DNA of 64,000 nt from Podospora bellae-mahoneyi (lineage: Eukaryota; Ascomycota; Sordariomycetes; Sordariales; Podosporaceae), in NCBI RefSeq assembly GCF_035222275.1, contig NC_085881.1, positions 2,604,001-2,668,000 of the forward strand. Reading direction: 5' to 3'. Below are positions 24,851-35,697 of the stretch, in pieces. The translations under genes and the position numbers were made by a program. A model generated the notes under the pieces. It made no database searches and had not been told where the DNA came from. It worked only from the letters and a program-made list of their open reading frames with translations. The stretch's first letter is position 1; every line of letters begins with the position of its first letter.

Positions 24851-26296
24851 ATTGGAGAAAATGCCAATCAATTTCTTTTTCCTTTCTGTCGTCGAACCGA
24901 TCAAGCGGAGCGGAATTGGAAACGACGTAAAAAGCCTTCTGCGCCGGAACGGTTGTCTTTCTAAAACTCCAAGGCGGCTAGGTTCGTGAACATTCAGACA
25001 ACACAGGCCTAACTCGACTCATCCAACGCCCCCAGTCCGGCCTGGAGGGGCCGCACTTGGCTGGGATGACTCAAAATGCGGGACGGGTTTACTGCCGGGC
25101 GTCACCGCTTAATTTCTGATGGAGGGGTTGTTCCCCCACTCACCTTGGTCACCTTCCACTCACCGCGCTCCTTCTGTGCCCCACCGACAGCGCACAGACA
25201 ATTTGCACCTGCTCTCAAATTTGCAAGCGTGCACAGACCCTCCACCCTCCAGTATATATTGCCCGCTCCCCTCTCATATTTTCGATTGCTTTTTCTTCTT
25301 TTTTTTCTTCATACTTACCTTGGCTGGCCTCCGGGAGATCAAGAATTCCTAGAGGTATGGCGAAGAGCCTTCATTGCACATCGAGGAGTTCTTCGTCATT
25401 GATTGTCCTACGGGATCGTCATGGCTGTAATTTTTGATGTTTTCCACACCTTTTTTTTCATTGTGCGCTTGATTCTGTCGAGCCATGAGGAAGAAAATTT
25501 CATTCCCATTCGCATTGTCATCAGTGTCTTGATGTTTTTTTTATGTGGAAAGCTGGAACTGTTATGGGTTCGGGTGTTGGAAGGCCGCTCGTTCAAATGT
25601 CCCAATCACATCATGTCATCGTGACGTTGAAGTCGCAACTTGCATGTCAACAAACAAGCTATCGTATCGTAGCACAACCACAAGACACAACACTCACTCC
25701 TGTGTCAAAGTCTCTCTTCTCTATATAACATCTGCTTCCTACCGTGGTATATGGTCGCAAAAAAACTAAAACCGCAAAAAGCGAAAGAACAGAAAAAGAA
25801 AAAGTAATGGTATCTCTTGTCGCAGATTTAAGAAAAACAAAAATCCACTTAGAATTAAGAAAACAACAAGAAGAATGCAGAAACCATCCATCCCCAATTC
25901 TTCACCAAGACAAATATCCCATCTCTATAAAGCCCATCCATCCATGGCTTTCGAAACAAAAGCGACCGACCGACCGACCAAACCAGCCCAAGATAACATC
26001 CATCGACTCGAAACAGTCCATCCCGCCGGCGCACGCGCTGTTGAGAACGCAATGATGGAAGAAACAAAAGGCTTTCCTTCTAAAACAAATGCAATAGAAC
26101 TTTCGCCCCAGTATGCAATATGTCTTTCTTTGATATCCCAAAATGAAGAAGGAAAGAAACAAAAAAAAAATAGCTGCACTGCAACTGAAGGGGTGGGGAA
26201 TAAATAACAAAAACAAAAGTTATAAGAGGAACAACATCCATCACCCAAGAGGAGAAAACAAGTCACTCCACATACCATTCTCTCCAAAAAAAAGAC
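24851..26296. other. 1.4-kb intergenic with a TATA-like site
   Basis: Upstream of frs1 and downstream of the giant Sel1-like gene. Around 25253 there is a TATATA element followed on the plus strand by pyrimidine-rich DNA. A 67-codon hydrophobic frame at 25421-25624 follows. I do not call it a gene. The segment near 26140-26290 is the A-rich 3' flank of the next gene. Confidence 0.4.
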
Positions 26297-29200
26297 TCAG
26301 CCCATCAACCCCATCTCATTCTGCGCCATAAACGTCCTCGCCAGCTCATCCCCTCCTCTCTCGGCCGCCTCCATCCAGTGAATAGCCAGGCACATCAGCG
26401 CCGGATCACTCCTAACATCCCCCACCCCGCCGCCGCCGCCAGAACCAGCTCCCGGCACCTCTTCCTTGTTTGCACCCGCAACACCGCCCATGCCTTGCAT
26501 CCTTGCCTGGGCAATCCCAGGGTGATATCTCCCCGAGCCACCACCCCCAGACCTGCCACCATACTTCTCAATAACCGCCTGCTTGAACACCTCTCTAGGC
26601 TTGCTAAGCGGCAGCGTCGTCCTCTCTACCAACTCCGGATTGGACAGGTAAAAGATGGCAAGCTCTCTCTGCGCAGTCGGGATGCCCTCCTTGGCAGTAA
26701 TAGTCCACATCCTCGCTGCATCAGCAAGCGAATGCGTCGACAGCGGCAGCGGGCTCGGGGGCGGTGACGGTGGCGAAAGTGGCTCCCCGCCGGCAGACAA
26801 AATCCCAGAGTTGTCCGACGCGGTACTGCCTGGTCCAGGACGGGAGGGAGCACCCAACCCACCCCCCCTTGACTGCGTATAATTCTTGACTATATCATCC
26901 GCCACTTCCACCATGGTCCGGCAGACATCTTGCTTGAGGTTCAGTGCCGCGATACTGGCATCCCAAAAGGCCTTCCCACGCTCTGTCTTGTCCAAGATGG
27001 ACGACGGGACAAAAGCAGCGATGAACTGCAGGTCGCGGAAGAGGGTCTTGGGTCGGATGTTGGCGTCACGGAAGAGCATCTGGAGGATGTTGGCAATCGC
27101 ATTTTCGTTGGCTGGGTGGACCGAGGCGATGGATCGCGTTTCCATGTTGCCCCCTCCACCTGGGGTTCGTCCTCTTGGTGCGCTGTCAAACGGTGGCGCC
27201 TGCATCATGGTGTGGGAGCGACGCTCTTTGACATTGTCAAGTGTCTCTTCTAATGGCTGGGGACGGCCTCCGGTGCCGTGCTCGTCGGTCGCCGAGGAGG
27301 CTGAGCCCATGTCTGATCGAGCCCACGCCAGGCGTGCACGTCGAGATCCTGAATTCAAGGAGGCGATGATGAGGTGTTCTAGCTCATAGAGCGCGTTGAG
27401 CTTGACCATCGGGTTTGGATGAACACAAAACATATTCAGGAGCCGCCTGTAGGCCTTGGTAAAGGGAAACTCGGGCATGGAATCCTTCTTTGATTCTCGG
27501 TGGGATCGAATGGTCTCGTTAGTTGCTGAGCTCTCGTTGCCGTGGACACTGCCGCCGTGTACGCTCCCACGATGAGAACCGCCATGATGACTTCCGTGAT
27601 GGCTGCCAACGCTCTGGGTATCGGATAAGGCCTTCTCGCTAAGATCTCCTGTACTTCTCTTCCTTTCAAGCACCCGGCGTTCCAGTCCAGATCTGGCCGA
27701 CCTCCTCTTTTCCTTGACCTGCGCCTTGCGGGCACGGCGCTGGATTGCTTCACGCCTGTCAATACACTCCTGCCCCAAGCCTTCAAACCACGCGTCCGTT
27801 TCTGAACCACGGGCAAAGACAAGGTTACCCAAATCGGAAAGCAAGAGACTGGTCAACGTCTGCTTCAACTCTGTGAGGAAGCGGGACTTTTCTTCAGAGA
27901 GTCGCTGTTGGTACACTGTCTCATTGGATGAAATGGAAGTCCCTGGACGACCCGCTGAGTGATGAGAAGGGAGCGGCTGATGGTTTGGTGGATGGAACGT
28001 AGCGGACAGGTTGGTAACGCTAGTAGTAGGCGAGTGGGCTCTTGACACAGCGCTGGGAGAGGTGGCACGGTGCTGGAATGGGGACCAGTAGGTAGCGTTG
28101 GGGTCAATCTGGTGAACTGGTGATGAAGCACCAAAATACTCCGGGCCGTCTAGAACCTCAGACATGGCAGTGCTAGCCCGCGAGAAGCTGAAACGGCTGG
28201 ACGTGTCAAAGGATAAGACGCTCATGTTCTGACCTGACACGGCTCGTAATCCCCTGTCAGAAAGGGAAGGAGGCCTGCTGGCGGATCGGAACCTGTTCTC
28301 CGGGTCGCTGATGACACTGACCGAATCATCCCAGACTGACATGTTGTCCCGATCCCGATCCCTACCAGGTTTGCTTGTCTCGTGGGTACGGCGATCTCGG
28401 GCGTAGAGCTCGCTAGACCACAGAACGGGTCCATCGATGATGCTATCCCCGACAAGCTTGCTCACACAGTTATCCACTTCGCAGGTGAAGCGGTGTATAC
28501 GCTCCTCGCCCTGGCAGAAATTCTCCACCCCACACTGCTGCAGCCAGCGGCTTGTTTTCTCAGCTTGCTCATCGCGAAGCTTGTTGGGGCCGCCTTGGTC
28601 CTCTGGTGCCGCCAGCAGGTCGAGGATCTGCGACTCGGTGCGGAAGATGTAGTTGGACGCAGGGCCGCGTTGCATTAGACTCTTGATGCGCTGGAAGGAG
28701 TTCCACCTGCGAGGCACGCCCATCGTTTTCAACGCCACGGCAACGTTCCGTGAGTCCTCGTACGGAGCCGAGTTGCGCACGTCTGTAACGTACCACATCT
28801 TATCCCGGAGAGCACGCAAGCGGCGCATCATACTCTCAATGAGACCTTCTGCACGCTCCTGGCTCTGCTTGAGCCATACAAGCCAGGCGTCATATATCTC
28901 GATTGCCGCCGCTGACCGACGGATTGAATCACGAGGACCCCTCGAAAAGATGTTCAACAAGGTGGCAAATCCATCTTTACGAAGTGAGTCGGAGCCCAGC
29001 GCGTTGAGTTGCTGCAAAGTCCTCCAGTAAAGGTGTGCAGAAACGAAATCCGACTGGGCGCGAGATTGCGAGCAGGCTGCTGTCAACATGGCAATGAGCG
29101 GCGAGGAATCAGCTGAGTCTTCGAGTCCTTTCCCTTTGTTGTTCTCCGGCGGGCTGTCTGCGACACTACTGGCGATACTTGCTGCTCGCTGGCGATAGGG

Positions 29201-31783
29201 GTTTCGGCTGCCCATTGTTGTGATGACCCGGTTCTTGGACCGGTACTTCTTCAAAGTGGATGAGGCACGGTTGCTGAATGTTTGCTTCTTGGCACCGTCA
29301 TTCTCAAGATTTTGAGGAATCTCATATTCCTGTACAAGCTTCAGAATCGAATCTCGGAGCTGGTGATAGTCCTTGTCAAGTTCTGGCCGGTCATCTTCGG
29401 TGTCTTCACCCTCGGTGTCGCTAGTCTCTGAGGAGTTCTCGTCCTCCGGGTCGTCATCTGGATCAAACGTCATTTGGGTAGAAAGCTGTGTTCCGTCGCC
29501 TGAGATGAACAGCACCGCCCACCGTTCGGCGCAAGGGTGGCAGAGGCCATACACAACATCTTGGCCCAAGGCTTGGGTCATCTCATGTATGGCCAAGCGA
29601 AGCCGATATCCGTCTTCTTCATAGTTGCTGTTCTGCGGCTGCTGCTTTGGGGTGCCTAGATCTGGAATCGGGGGCGAATAGCGCGGTGGGCTGCCATCTT
29701 CTAGAAGGGGTTCTCGAGAAGTCGTGGCATCGCTGATGAAGGACTCGGCACTTGTGCTGATGACAGACATGGTGTCAAAGTTAGTGCTTGGCGCCGTCCT
29801 GACCGACATTGGCTGTGAGATGGCTGAGAAGCCCGAGACCGAAGGTGCCCCTGAGCGCAAGCTACCGGAATGCGCTGACCGCGGTCTGCGTTCGGGGAAG
29901 AGGGCGTTGATCAATGTCGTAAGGTCAGCTGGACTAACAACCAAATGGGGGTGAACTTCGGCTGTCTCTCTTAGAGAGGTGATGGACCTGGCAGGCAAAA
30001 GGCGTGGCTTCTTCTTGAACTTGGAGGAGTCCTTGAACCGGAGGTAAATGTTTTCGATATGTTTTTTAATTTTTGGTGGTGTTGAAACAGGGGTTTTGCT
30101 CGTCAGCATGTCCACGACAAACTTCTGGGCGTGCATAGCCACGGTTTTCAAGATCTTTTGCCGGCCATATTCAGTAATGTGATATTCGGCCATCATGCCA
30201 TAGGCTTCGGGGTGAATAATGACCCCGAGCAACCAGTTCGTAAAGAGATATTTCGTAATCAACCAGCGGCGGGTGCTTTCGACATACTTCTTGTCCAGAC
30301 GCTTCAGCATTTCTGTGCCGAGCTCGATCAGGCCCTCCGGAATGCCGGTCGTATCCTCGTCATCAATAACCTCGAAAAGCTCCTCGACAGCTCTGGCATA
30401 GAATTCCTCGGCCGCAATCTGGTCTTTGGAAGACCAATCCGAGATGTTGAACCGGGTTCCGTGCTGGTCTTCGGCGCGGTCGAGCAAAAAGGCTCCATCC
30501 TCGAGGATTTTCATAAGGTACCATTCCATGTTGGATTTTCCGGCCCAGTCACGCAAAGAGATCCAAACATTGAGCACGGCAGTGACGGTCTGTTCACTCC
30601 CCGTCTTCTGGCCTGAGATCAATCGAGCGCACGTGGTGGCCCATGTTTCGGTTCGGCGTTTGTCTTCGGCGCTGTCTGGTCCTGCGGAATTAGCAAAACA
30701 GGTGTAAATCAGAGCTGAGATGGGGTCGTGTCGCTGGAAGGAAAGAAGTCGTTCTATGGCACTGCGCTCCTTGCCCAGGCCGTTGGATGCTCCAAATCCC
30801 GAACCTGACAGAGTACCTGAGCCACCCGAGGCAACACGGGTGGACGTGCGGCTGCCGTGATACGGGAGGACGGATTCGATCGGCTCCAGGGTTTGGTGAA
30901 AGCTAGTAAGCGCAGTGAGCTCCGAGCTATTCAACGATGAGATGCGCGTTGCAAGGTAGTCGGGGTTCGTCCTGATCTGGTTCAAGAAAGTCAAAAACGT
31001 CTCTCTAGCGGACGCAGAGAGCTCGCTCAAAAACGGACTGGAGGTTCCAGAGGCAGGTTTAGCACCAGAGACCGATCCTGTAGGAGTGTCCAAGCTGTCA
31101 GATGAAGTCAAGCCAGGGGACTGCAGAAGCTCCATCTCTGGCTCCAATAATGCATAGCGGCGGGTTTCGTCGCAGCTTTTCCGAACATCGATGATGGCAT
31201 TGAAAAGAGCAGCAAAGCCCTTCTTGTCGTCCCCGCGGAAGCTGTCCACCAAGGTTCTGTGGGCCGCCTCGCCACATCTCATCAGACGAGCAGACAAGCC
31301 GGTGGAAATCAAGCTTCTCTGAAGACGGATGCGAGTGTTTGCGCGCTTGCGCTCTTGGTACTTGGATAGGCGCACCAGGTGAGCTAGCTCCTCCAAAGTG
31401 GTCCTGTCCTCCACCGGGGCCAGAGAGGGGGTGGTATAGAGAGATGTATCCTTCAGCAAGGGCCGTAAAAAGTTCATCTTCCCAAGCTTGTCGTCCGGTC
31501 CGGAGTCGAAGCTGTCGGAGGAGTCGTGGGGCGGCTGCATCGGCACAGGTGCGGTGGCCTGGTCGATGATGGGCTTCTGAACAGACGAGCGCCTGGACAG
31601 GTCATCGGAGCGCCGCACAGAGGACGTCATGGTATCTCTTGCCAAACGGGACGGGCTTCTGGACCTATTGCGCCTCGAATGGGAGATCTCGACATGGTTG
31701 TCGGACGGGGTCGGGGTGGGTGAGCGTGAAGCAGGCGTTGCAGTATTCGACCGAGCTGGATTCCCAGACATGGCAGTTAGCAT
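26297..31783 (-). CDS. Giant conserved fungal protein with Sel1-like C-terminus
   Basis: A single uninterrupted exon of 1,828 aa from the first in-frame ATG (31783); Met5 (31771, MSGNPARS) has a better fungal start context and is an alternative. The N-terminal 100 residues are Ser/Arg/Pro-rich and disordered (SRRNRSRSPSRLARDTMTSS). A long helical region follows (RTTLEELAHLVRLSKYQERK ... VEELFEVIDDEDTTGIPEGL). The centre alternates Ser-rich linkers with helical blocks (QLRDSILKLVQEYEIPQNLE; LRALRDKMWYVTDVRNSAPY). A basic coiled coil is near 1370 (RREAIQRRARKAQVKEKRRS), then a His/Gly/Ser repeat (GSHHGSHHGGSHRGSVHGG). The end carries Sel1-like helical pairs (DAARMWTITAKEGIPTAQRE; CLAIHWMEAAERGGDELART). 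I do not know the function. The gene family is not named with confidence; a scaffold role is only a guess from the repeat type and disorder. Confidence 0.85.
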   Translation of the reverse strand: MLTAMSGNPARSNTATPASRSPTPTPSDNHVEISHSRRNRSRSPSRLARDTMTSSVRRSDDLSRRSSVQKPIIDQATAPVPMQPPHDSSDSFDSGPDDKLGKMNFLRPLLKDTSLYTTPSLAPVEDRTTLEELAHLVRLSKYQERKRANTRIRLQRSLISTGLSARLMRCGEAAHRTLVDSFRGDDKKGFAALFNAIIDVRKSCDETRRYALLEPEMELLQSPGLTSSDSLDTPTGSVSGAKPASGTSSPFLSELSASARETFLTFLNQIRTNPDYLATRISSLNSSELTALTSFHQTLEPIESVLPYHGSRTSTRVASGGSGTLSGSGFGASNGLGKERSAIERLLSFQRHDPISALIYTCFANSAGPDSAEDKRRTETWATTCARLISGQKTGSEQTVTAVLNVWISLRDWAGKSNMEWYLMKILEDGAFLLDRAEDQHGTRFNISDWSSKDQIAAEEFYARAVEELFEVIDDEDTTGIPEGLIELGTEMLKRLDKKYVESTRRWLITKYLFTNWLLGVIIHPEAYGMMAEYHITEYGRQKILKTVAMHAQKFVVDMLTSKTPVSTPPKIKKHIENIYLRFKDSSKFKKKPRLLPARSITSLRETAEVHPHLVVSPADLTTLINALFPERRPRSAHSGSLRSGAPSVSGFSAISQPMSVRTAPSTNFDTMSVISTSAESFISDATTSREPLLEDGSPPRYSPPIPDLGTPKQQPQNSNYEEDGYRLRLAIHEMTQALGQDVVYGLCHPCAERWAVLFISGDGTQLSTQMTFDPDDDPEDENSSETSDTEGEDTEDDRPELDKDYHQLRDSILKLVQEYEIPQNLENDGAKKQTFSNRASSTLKKYRSKNRVITTMGSRNPYRQRAASIASSVADSPPENNKGKGLEDSADSSPLIAMLTAACSQSRAQSDFVSAHLYWRTLQQLNALGSDSLRKDGFATLLNIFSRGPRDSIRRSAAAIEIYDAWLVWLKQSQERAEGLIESMMRRLRALRDKMWYVTDVRNSAPYEDSRNVAVALKTMGVPRRWNSFQRIKSLMQRGPASNYIFRTESQILDLLAAPEDQGGPNKLRDEQAEKTSRWLQQCGVENFCQGEERIHRFTCEVDNCVSKLVGDSIIDGPVLWSSELYARDRRTHETSKPGRDRDRDNMSVWDDSVSVISDPENRFRSASRPPSLSDRGLRAVSGQNMSVLSFDTSSRFSFSRASTAMSEVLDGPEYFGASSPVHQIDPNATYWSPFQHRATSPSAVSRAHSPTTSVTNLSATFHPPNHQPLPSHHSAGRPGTSISSNETVYQQRLSEEKSRFLTELKQTLTSLLLSDLGNLVFARGSETDAWFEGLGQECIDRREAIQRRARKAQVKEKRRSARSGLERRVLERKRSTGDLSEKALSDTQSVGSHHGSHHGGSHRGSVHGGSVHGNESSATNETIRSHRESKKDSMPEFPFTKAYRRLLNMFCVHPNPMVKLNALYELEHLIIASLNSGSRRARLAWARSDMGSASSATDEHGTGGRPQPLEETLDNVKERRSHTMMQAPPFDSAPRGRTPGGGGNMETRSIASVHPANENAIANILQMLFRDANIRPKTLFRDLQFIAAFVPSSILDKTERGKAFWDASIAALNLKQDVCRTMVEVADDIVKNYTQSRGGGLGAPSRPGPGSTASDNSGILSAGGEPLSPPSPPPSPLPLSTHSLADAARMWTITAKEGIPTAQRELAIFYLSNPELVERTTLPLSKPREVFKQAVIEKYGGRSGGGGSGRYHPGIAQARMQGMGGVAGANKEEVPGAGSGGGGGVGDVRSDPALMCLAIHWMEAAERGGDELARTFMAQNEMGLMG

Positions 31784-34700
31784 GTGGGCCTCCTCTTGTC
31801 TTGTTCTTGACCGGTGACCAGTCCCATTTCCAACATACACGGTGTCGGGCGAATAGCGACGGGCGACTCAAGAGAACGCTGCATGGATATCATAATGGGC
31901 CCATGAGGGGGCTCGAGTCGAGGGTTGCGATCGCCCATGTACTACCAGCCGAGTGCTGATAGCTGTGGGAAGGACCGCTCGACTCGGAAGAAACGCGAGG
32001 GCGGGTGGAGTGCGGTCTCGTGGTGTTTATGGACAAATCGGGCGCCGGGTTGGGCTGGAGGTTGTATACACAGAGAGCAGGCGGGGGAGGGGCCGAGGCT
32101 GGACGAATACAAAATATCAATCAATCGGCAGTAACAAATAGTGGGTAACAACAGCAGCAGCAACGGCGACGACGAGAGCCGCTGCGAGGACAGTTATGTA
32201 TGTATAGGTAGTTCGAGCCTCGGTCGACTTGCGACTGGGAACGGGGTGGCCTCTTTCAAGAGTGCCGCGAGAACATGGTCTCGTCAGTCAACAAATTAAA
32301 GGAGGGGCGCGTGTTGGCGGGCGATCTCGACGATGACGGGAAAGGTGGTGGAAGCGTTGGGGAAGCTCTATGGAACGGGTGACGTTGCGATGAGGCGCTG
32401 CTAGGTAGGGGACGAAGTAGGAGGTAGGTGTCGGGAGAGAGAGTGTGTCTGTGGCTGTCCTGTCTCATGAGAGAGAGAGCGAGAGGAGAGCTTCGCTCCC
32501 ATCTCCATGCAGCTTCCCTGCCCTTCTTCCAGGTGTGTACATGTCGATGCAGTGGACGTCGAAGCGTGGGGTAGCGGGCTGGCCCAATTGGGTTACGCAG
32601 CCCATCTGCCCCATCACTTGCTGTCTCCACTTGACCTGTGTCAACCATACCCTGTGAGCTGGCTGGTCAACTGCGCCATCCACTCTGCATCTCCAACTGC
32701 ACCCGTCCCCGCGACACTGGCCTCTTGGTCTTGCTGGTGCTGCTGCTGCTGCCCGACTCGTGGCCCTTACTTCAGCTCTGCTTTCCCGCCTGCCGCCTGC
32801 GCGTCTTCTTCCTTCTGCGTCATAAGACTCAAGAAAGCTCAAGAGGGCCTCCACCTCACCTCTCACCGTCTCATACCGACTCTCGCCGAAAGCGGTCATC
32901 GTGAGTGCCAACACACCCGCCAGCAAAGAGTAGACGCGCTCACGAGCGGAACCCCATCCCACCGCGCGTTCACAGTCCCGTCGTAGTGGTGGCGATGGAG
33001 ACCTGACCATACCCATACGAAGTATACCTCAGTTGCCGCCTCCCCGAAACATATTATGCGGGAAATTATTATTGTCTCCCTTCGCTGACGCCTCCCACCT
33101 CCCGTCCTGTTGCAATTTTTTTCCTGCTTCGATTTTTCACTTGATGCAGGAGGAGGGGTACGGAGTAGGGTAGGTCAGTCAGTCAGTCATCAACTCCCAT
33201 GGCCACAGCCTGGTGCGCTGGCCTTGCAGCTTGCCCCGCCTTCCCTTTTGTTCAGGGACCCATTTTTGGCGGCCGGCGCAGTTCAAACGTCCAATCTCCG
33301 CCCTCCACGACCCAAAAACCACCCGGACGGAACCTGCCTGCATTGTGAGCCCAGCATTCGCCTGGTCTGCTTCAAGATGCCAACTCAGCTTCCCATCGTC
33401 ACATCACCAATCATTCCCCGCCACTATTTCAAGCATGCGTCCACCTGTTTCCTTGGGATCCCGCGATTCAGGGGCGATCCAGATCAACCCTCTCTCTCTC
33501 TGCCGCATGCTGTACATACGGCACATGCTACCTACTGCTACGGCGAGAACCGCCCACCCCCTGAGGGTCTGGTTTGACAGGCTGACCAGTCCCATCCATT
33601 GGCTTCGCTTTTCTGGTGTCACGAGATCATTCAGGTGCCCATCTTGGACCATCTCTTGGATGCGTAGCCATGGCCCAACCCCTACCCTGATAGGGACCCA
33701 ACCCTAGGCGCGAGAACGGTGAGGTCTGATCACAGGAACCACATCACCTCAACAAGGCGATGAGATGAACTAGTGGCCTAGGGCGAGACAACTTACCACG
33801 CGTACCTGGACGATCTGTTGTTCCCCAACCCACCGCGCAAAACACAGCGGGGCCTCATACTTTAACGCACCATCTAAGGCAGGTCCCTGATGCTAGGTAC
33901 CAAGTAAGATAACCACACACCTCTGTCGGCTTCCGGAAGCAAAGCAATCCATTTATTGTCTTTCTGCATCTCTAGGCCGAGTGGCTGCTGGTTTTCTTTT
34001 CTAAGAAGATGCAGCTCGCCATTGGTCTGCCGGCTGCCGACTATCAGGGGTTTCAAATCGCTTCATATCCAACCATTTCAACTGGGTTGAGCTGGATCTT
34101 AGCTCGTATCGCCCTGTGTGGACAGATTTGTCTTCTTTTCTCGGGCGGCTGTGGTAAATGACACAACTGTAGCTCTTGTTATGTCGTGCATATTCTCACA
34201 AAGCGTCACAACGACACCCCCTTTCAGCTTTCCCATGAATTTGTTCTGGTCGTTTTATTTTCATCTGAACCTGTAATTCCGGTATCACTGCTGCTTGTTC
34301 CCTTGTGGATGTGTAAGACAACAGGCCACGAGGTCGTCAGACGGGTGATGGGTGGGTGGTTTAACGTAGGACGAGGAATCCCTCGACATCACGGCCAGCA
34401 ACGTAGACAGCTTTACAAGAAGAAAAATGCGAGGTATCCGATGCGCTGGACATGCACCTCGCCCAGTTTGGTCTTTTCTAGAGCGTCACAACAGGAAACA
34501 AGAAAGAAAGGGGTCGCCGGTGTGTGTGTGTAGTGTCGTGTCTGTGTATGTGAGTTGAGTATCTCTGTGATAGGTACTTTGGACCATGAGTGTGCAGTGC
34601 GAGGATATCAGCTGGGTACAAGTGTAAGGCTTGAGATGGGGAATTTTCCATGACGGTGTTTTGTCCAGTTGGTGTAAGCGAGGAGCCTCTGCACCAATAC

Positions 34701-35697
34701 ATCTTGATTGTGGGAGTGTATCAGATGGCAGGACTGCCAGAGCTGCATGATGATATCTCTCCAGAACAAGTGAGCTGTCGGTATATAATACTATGACATT
34801 CATTAAGCTGCCTACCCACGTTCTCAGAACGAGATATTTCTGAAGCTGATACATGCGTGTCCTTGAGCAAGTTCCACAAAACCCGGTCAATATGACAACC
34901 ACACCAGAACAGGGTCGCAATTATCGATATCCCAGCACACTTCGCAGAACCATCTACTCTTCCAATAAAAACCCCAATCAAATCCCCCCTGAAGGAGAAT
35001 ATCTCTACATGACATACATACAGTACATAACTCAGGTACAAAGCACCCATGGATCTTTTCCACCACCCCCTTCCCCACCCACAACCACCAGCCAACCGCC
35101 CTCAGTTAAAATCACCCACAAAAAAACACCCCCCAGACGTGGCCGCTCTGGAGCAACTAAACGCTGGCATACATTATACATCATGCAAGTGAAATCTCAT
35201 TCGTTTTCACCTACACATAAACCCAAAAAAGCATGTCAAGTCAACAAGAAGAAAACAAAACCCGCCAGCTCACACACATGGTTCGACACCCGCACCCCCG
35301 CCCCATATCCGCCAGCGCAGGTCGCATATCCGGCCGCATGAGCAATTGTCCCATCTGCCACCCATTTCCATTTCCCTACCCCACCCCCTCCATATCTCAC
35401 TTCACCCTTCAGAGCTGGCCCAAGAATTATCCCATCTCACAAAGGAAAAAAAAACAAGCCATATGACTTCAGGTTCACAGCCATGCACCGGCTCCTGGAA
35501 CCCTCCGTCCCCAATGCCGTCTCTGTTACCTCATCCTCCCTCCACCAGCACATCACACCTCATCAAAACACCCCAAAATGAAATCAAGATGACTTTACAA
35601 CTATGCACCAGCCCTCCAGAACGCCTTCCAGATGATACTACACACGCAAATCCATTCCATTTCTCAAAATCTCTTCCTACATCCACACCTAACCCCC
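31784..35697. other. 3.9-kb interval without a supported gene
   Basis: Between the giant Sel1-like gene's start and the hapX stop, both minus-strand. Frames up to 183 codons occur (for example 32465-33016) but have random, Arg/Ala-rich composition and no recognisable domain. It probably contains a long 5' leader and control region of the giant gene, and the hapX 3' UTR (A/C-rich to about 35100). Short microsatellites include a four-unit GTCA-type tract near 33173 and a TG run near 34521. I found no tRNA. Confidence 0.45.

Noticed and set aside
32465-33016. 183-codon minus-strand frame upstream of the giant gene
   Set aside because: Arg/Ala-rich random composition, no domain, no promoter or splice support.
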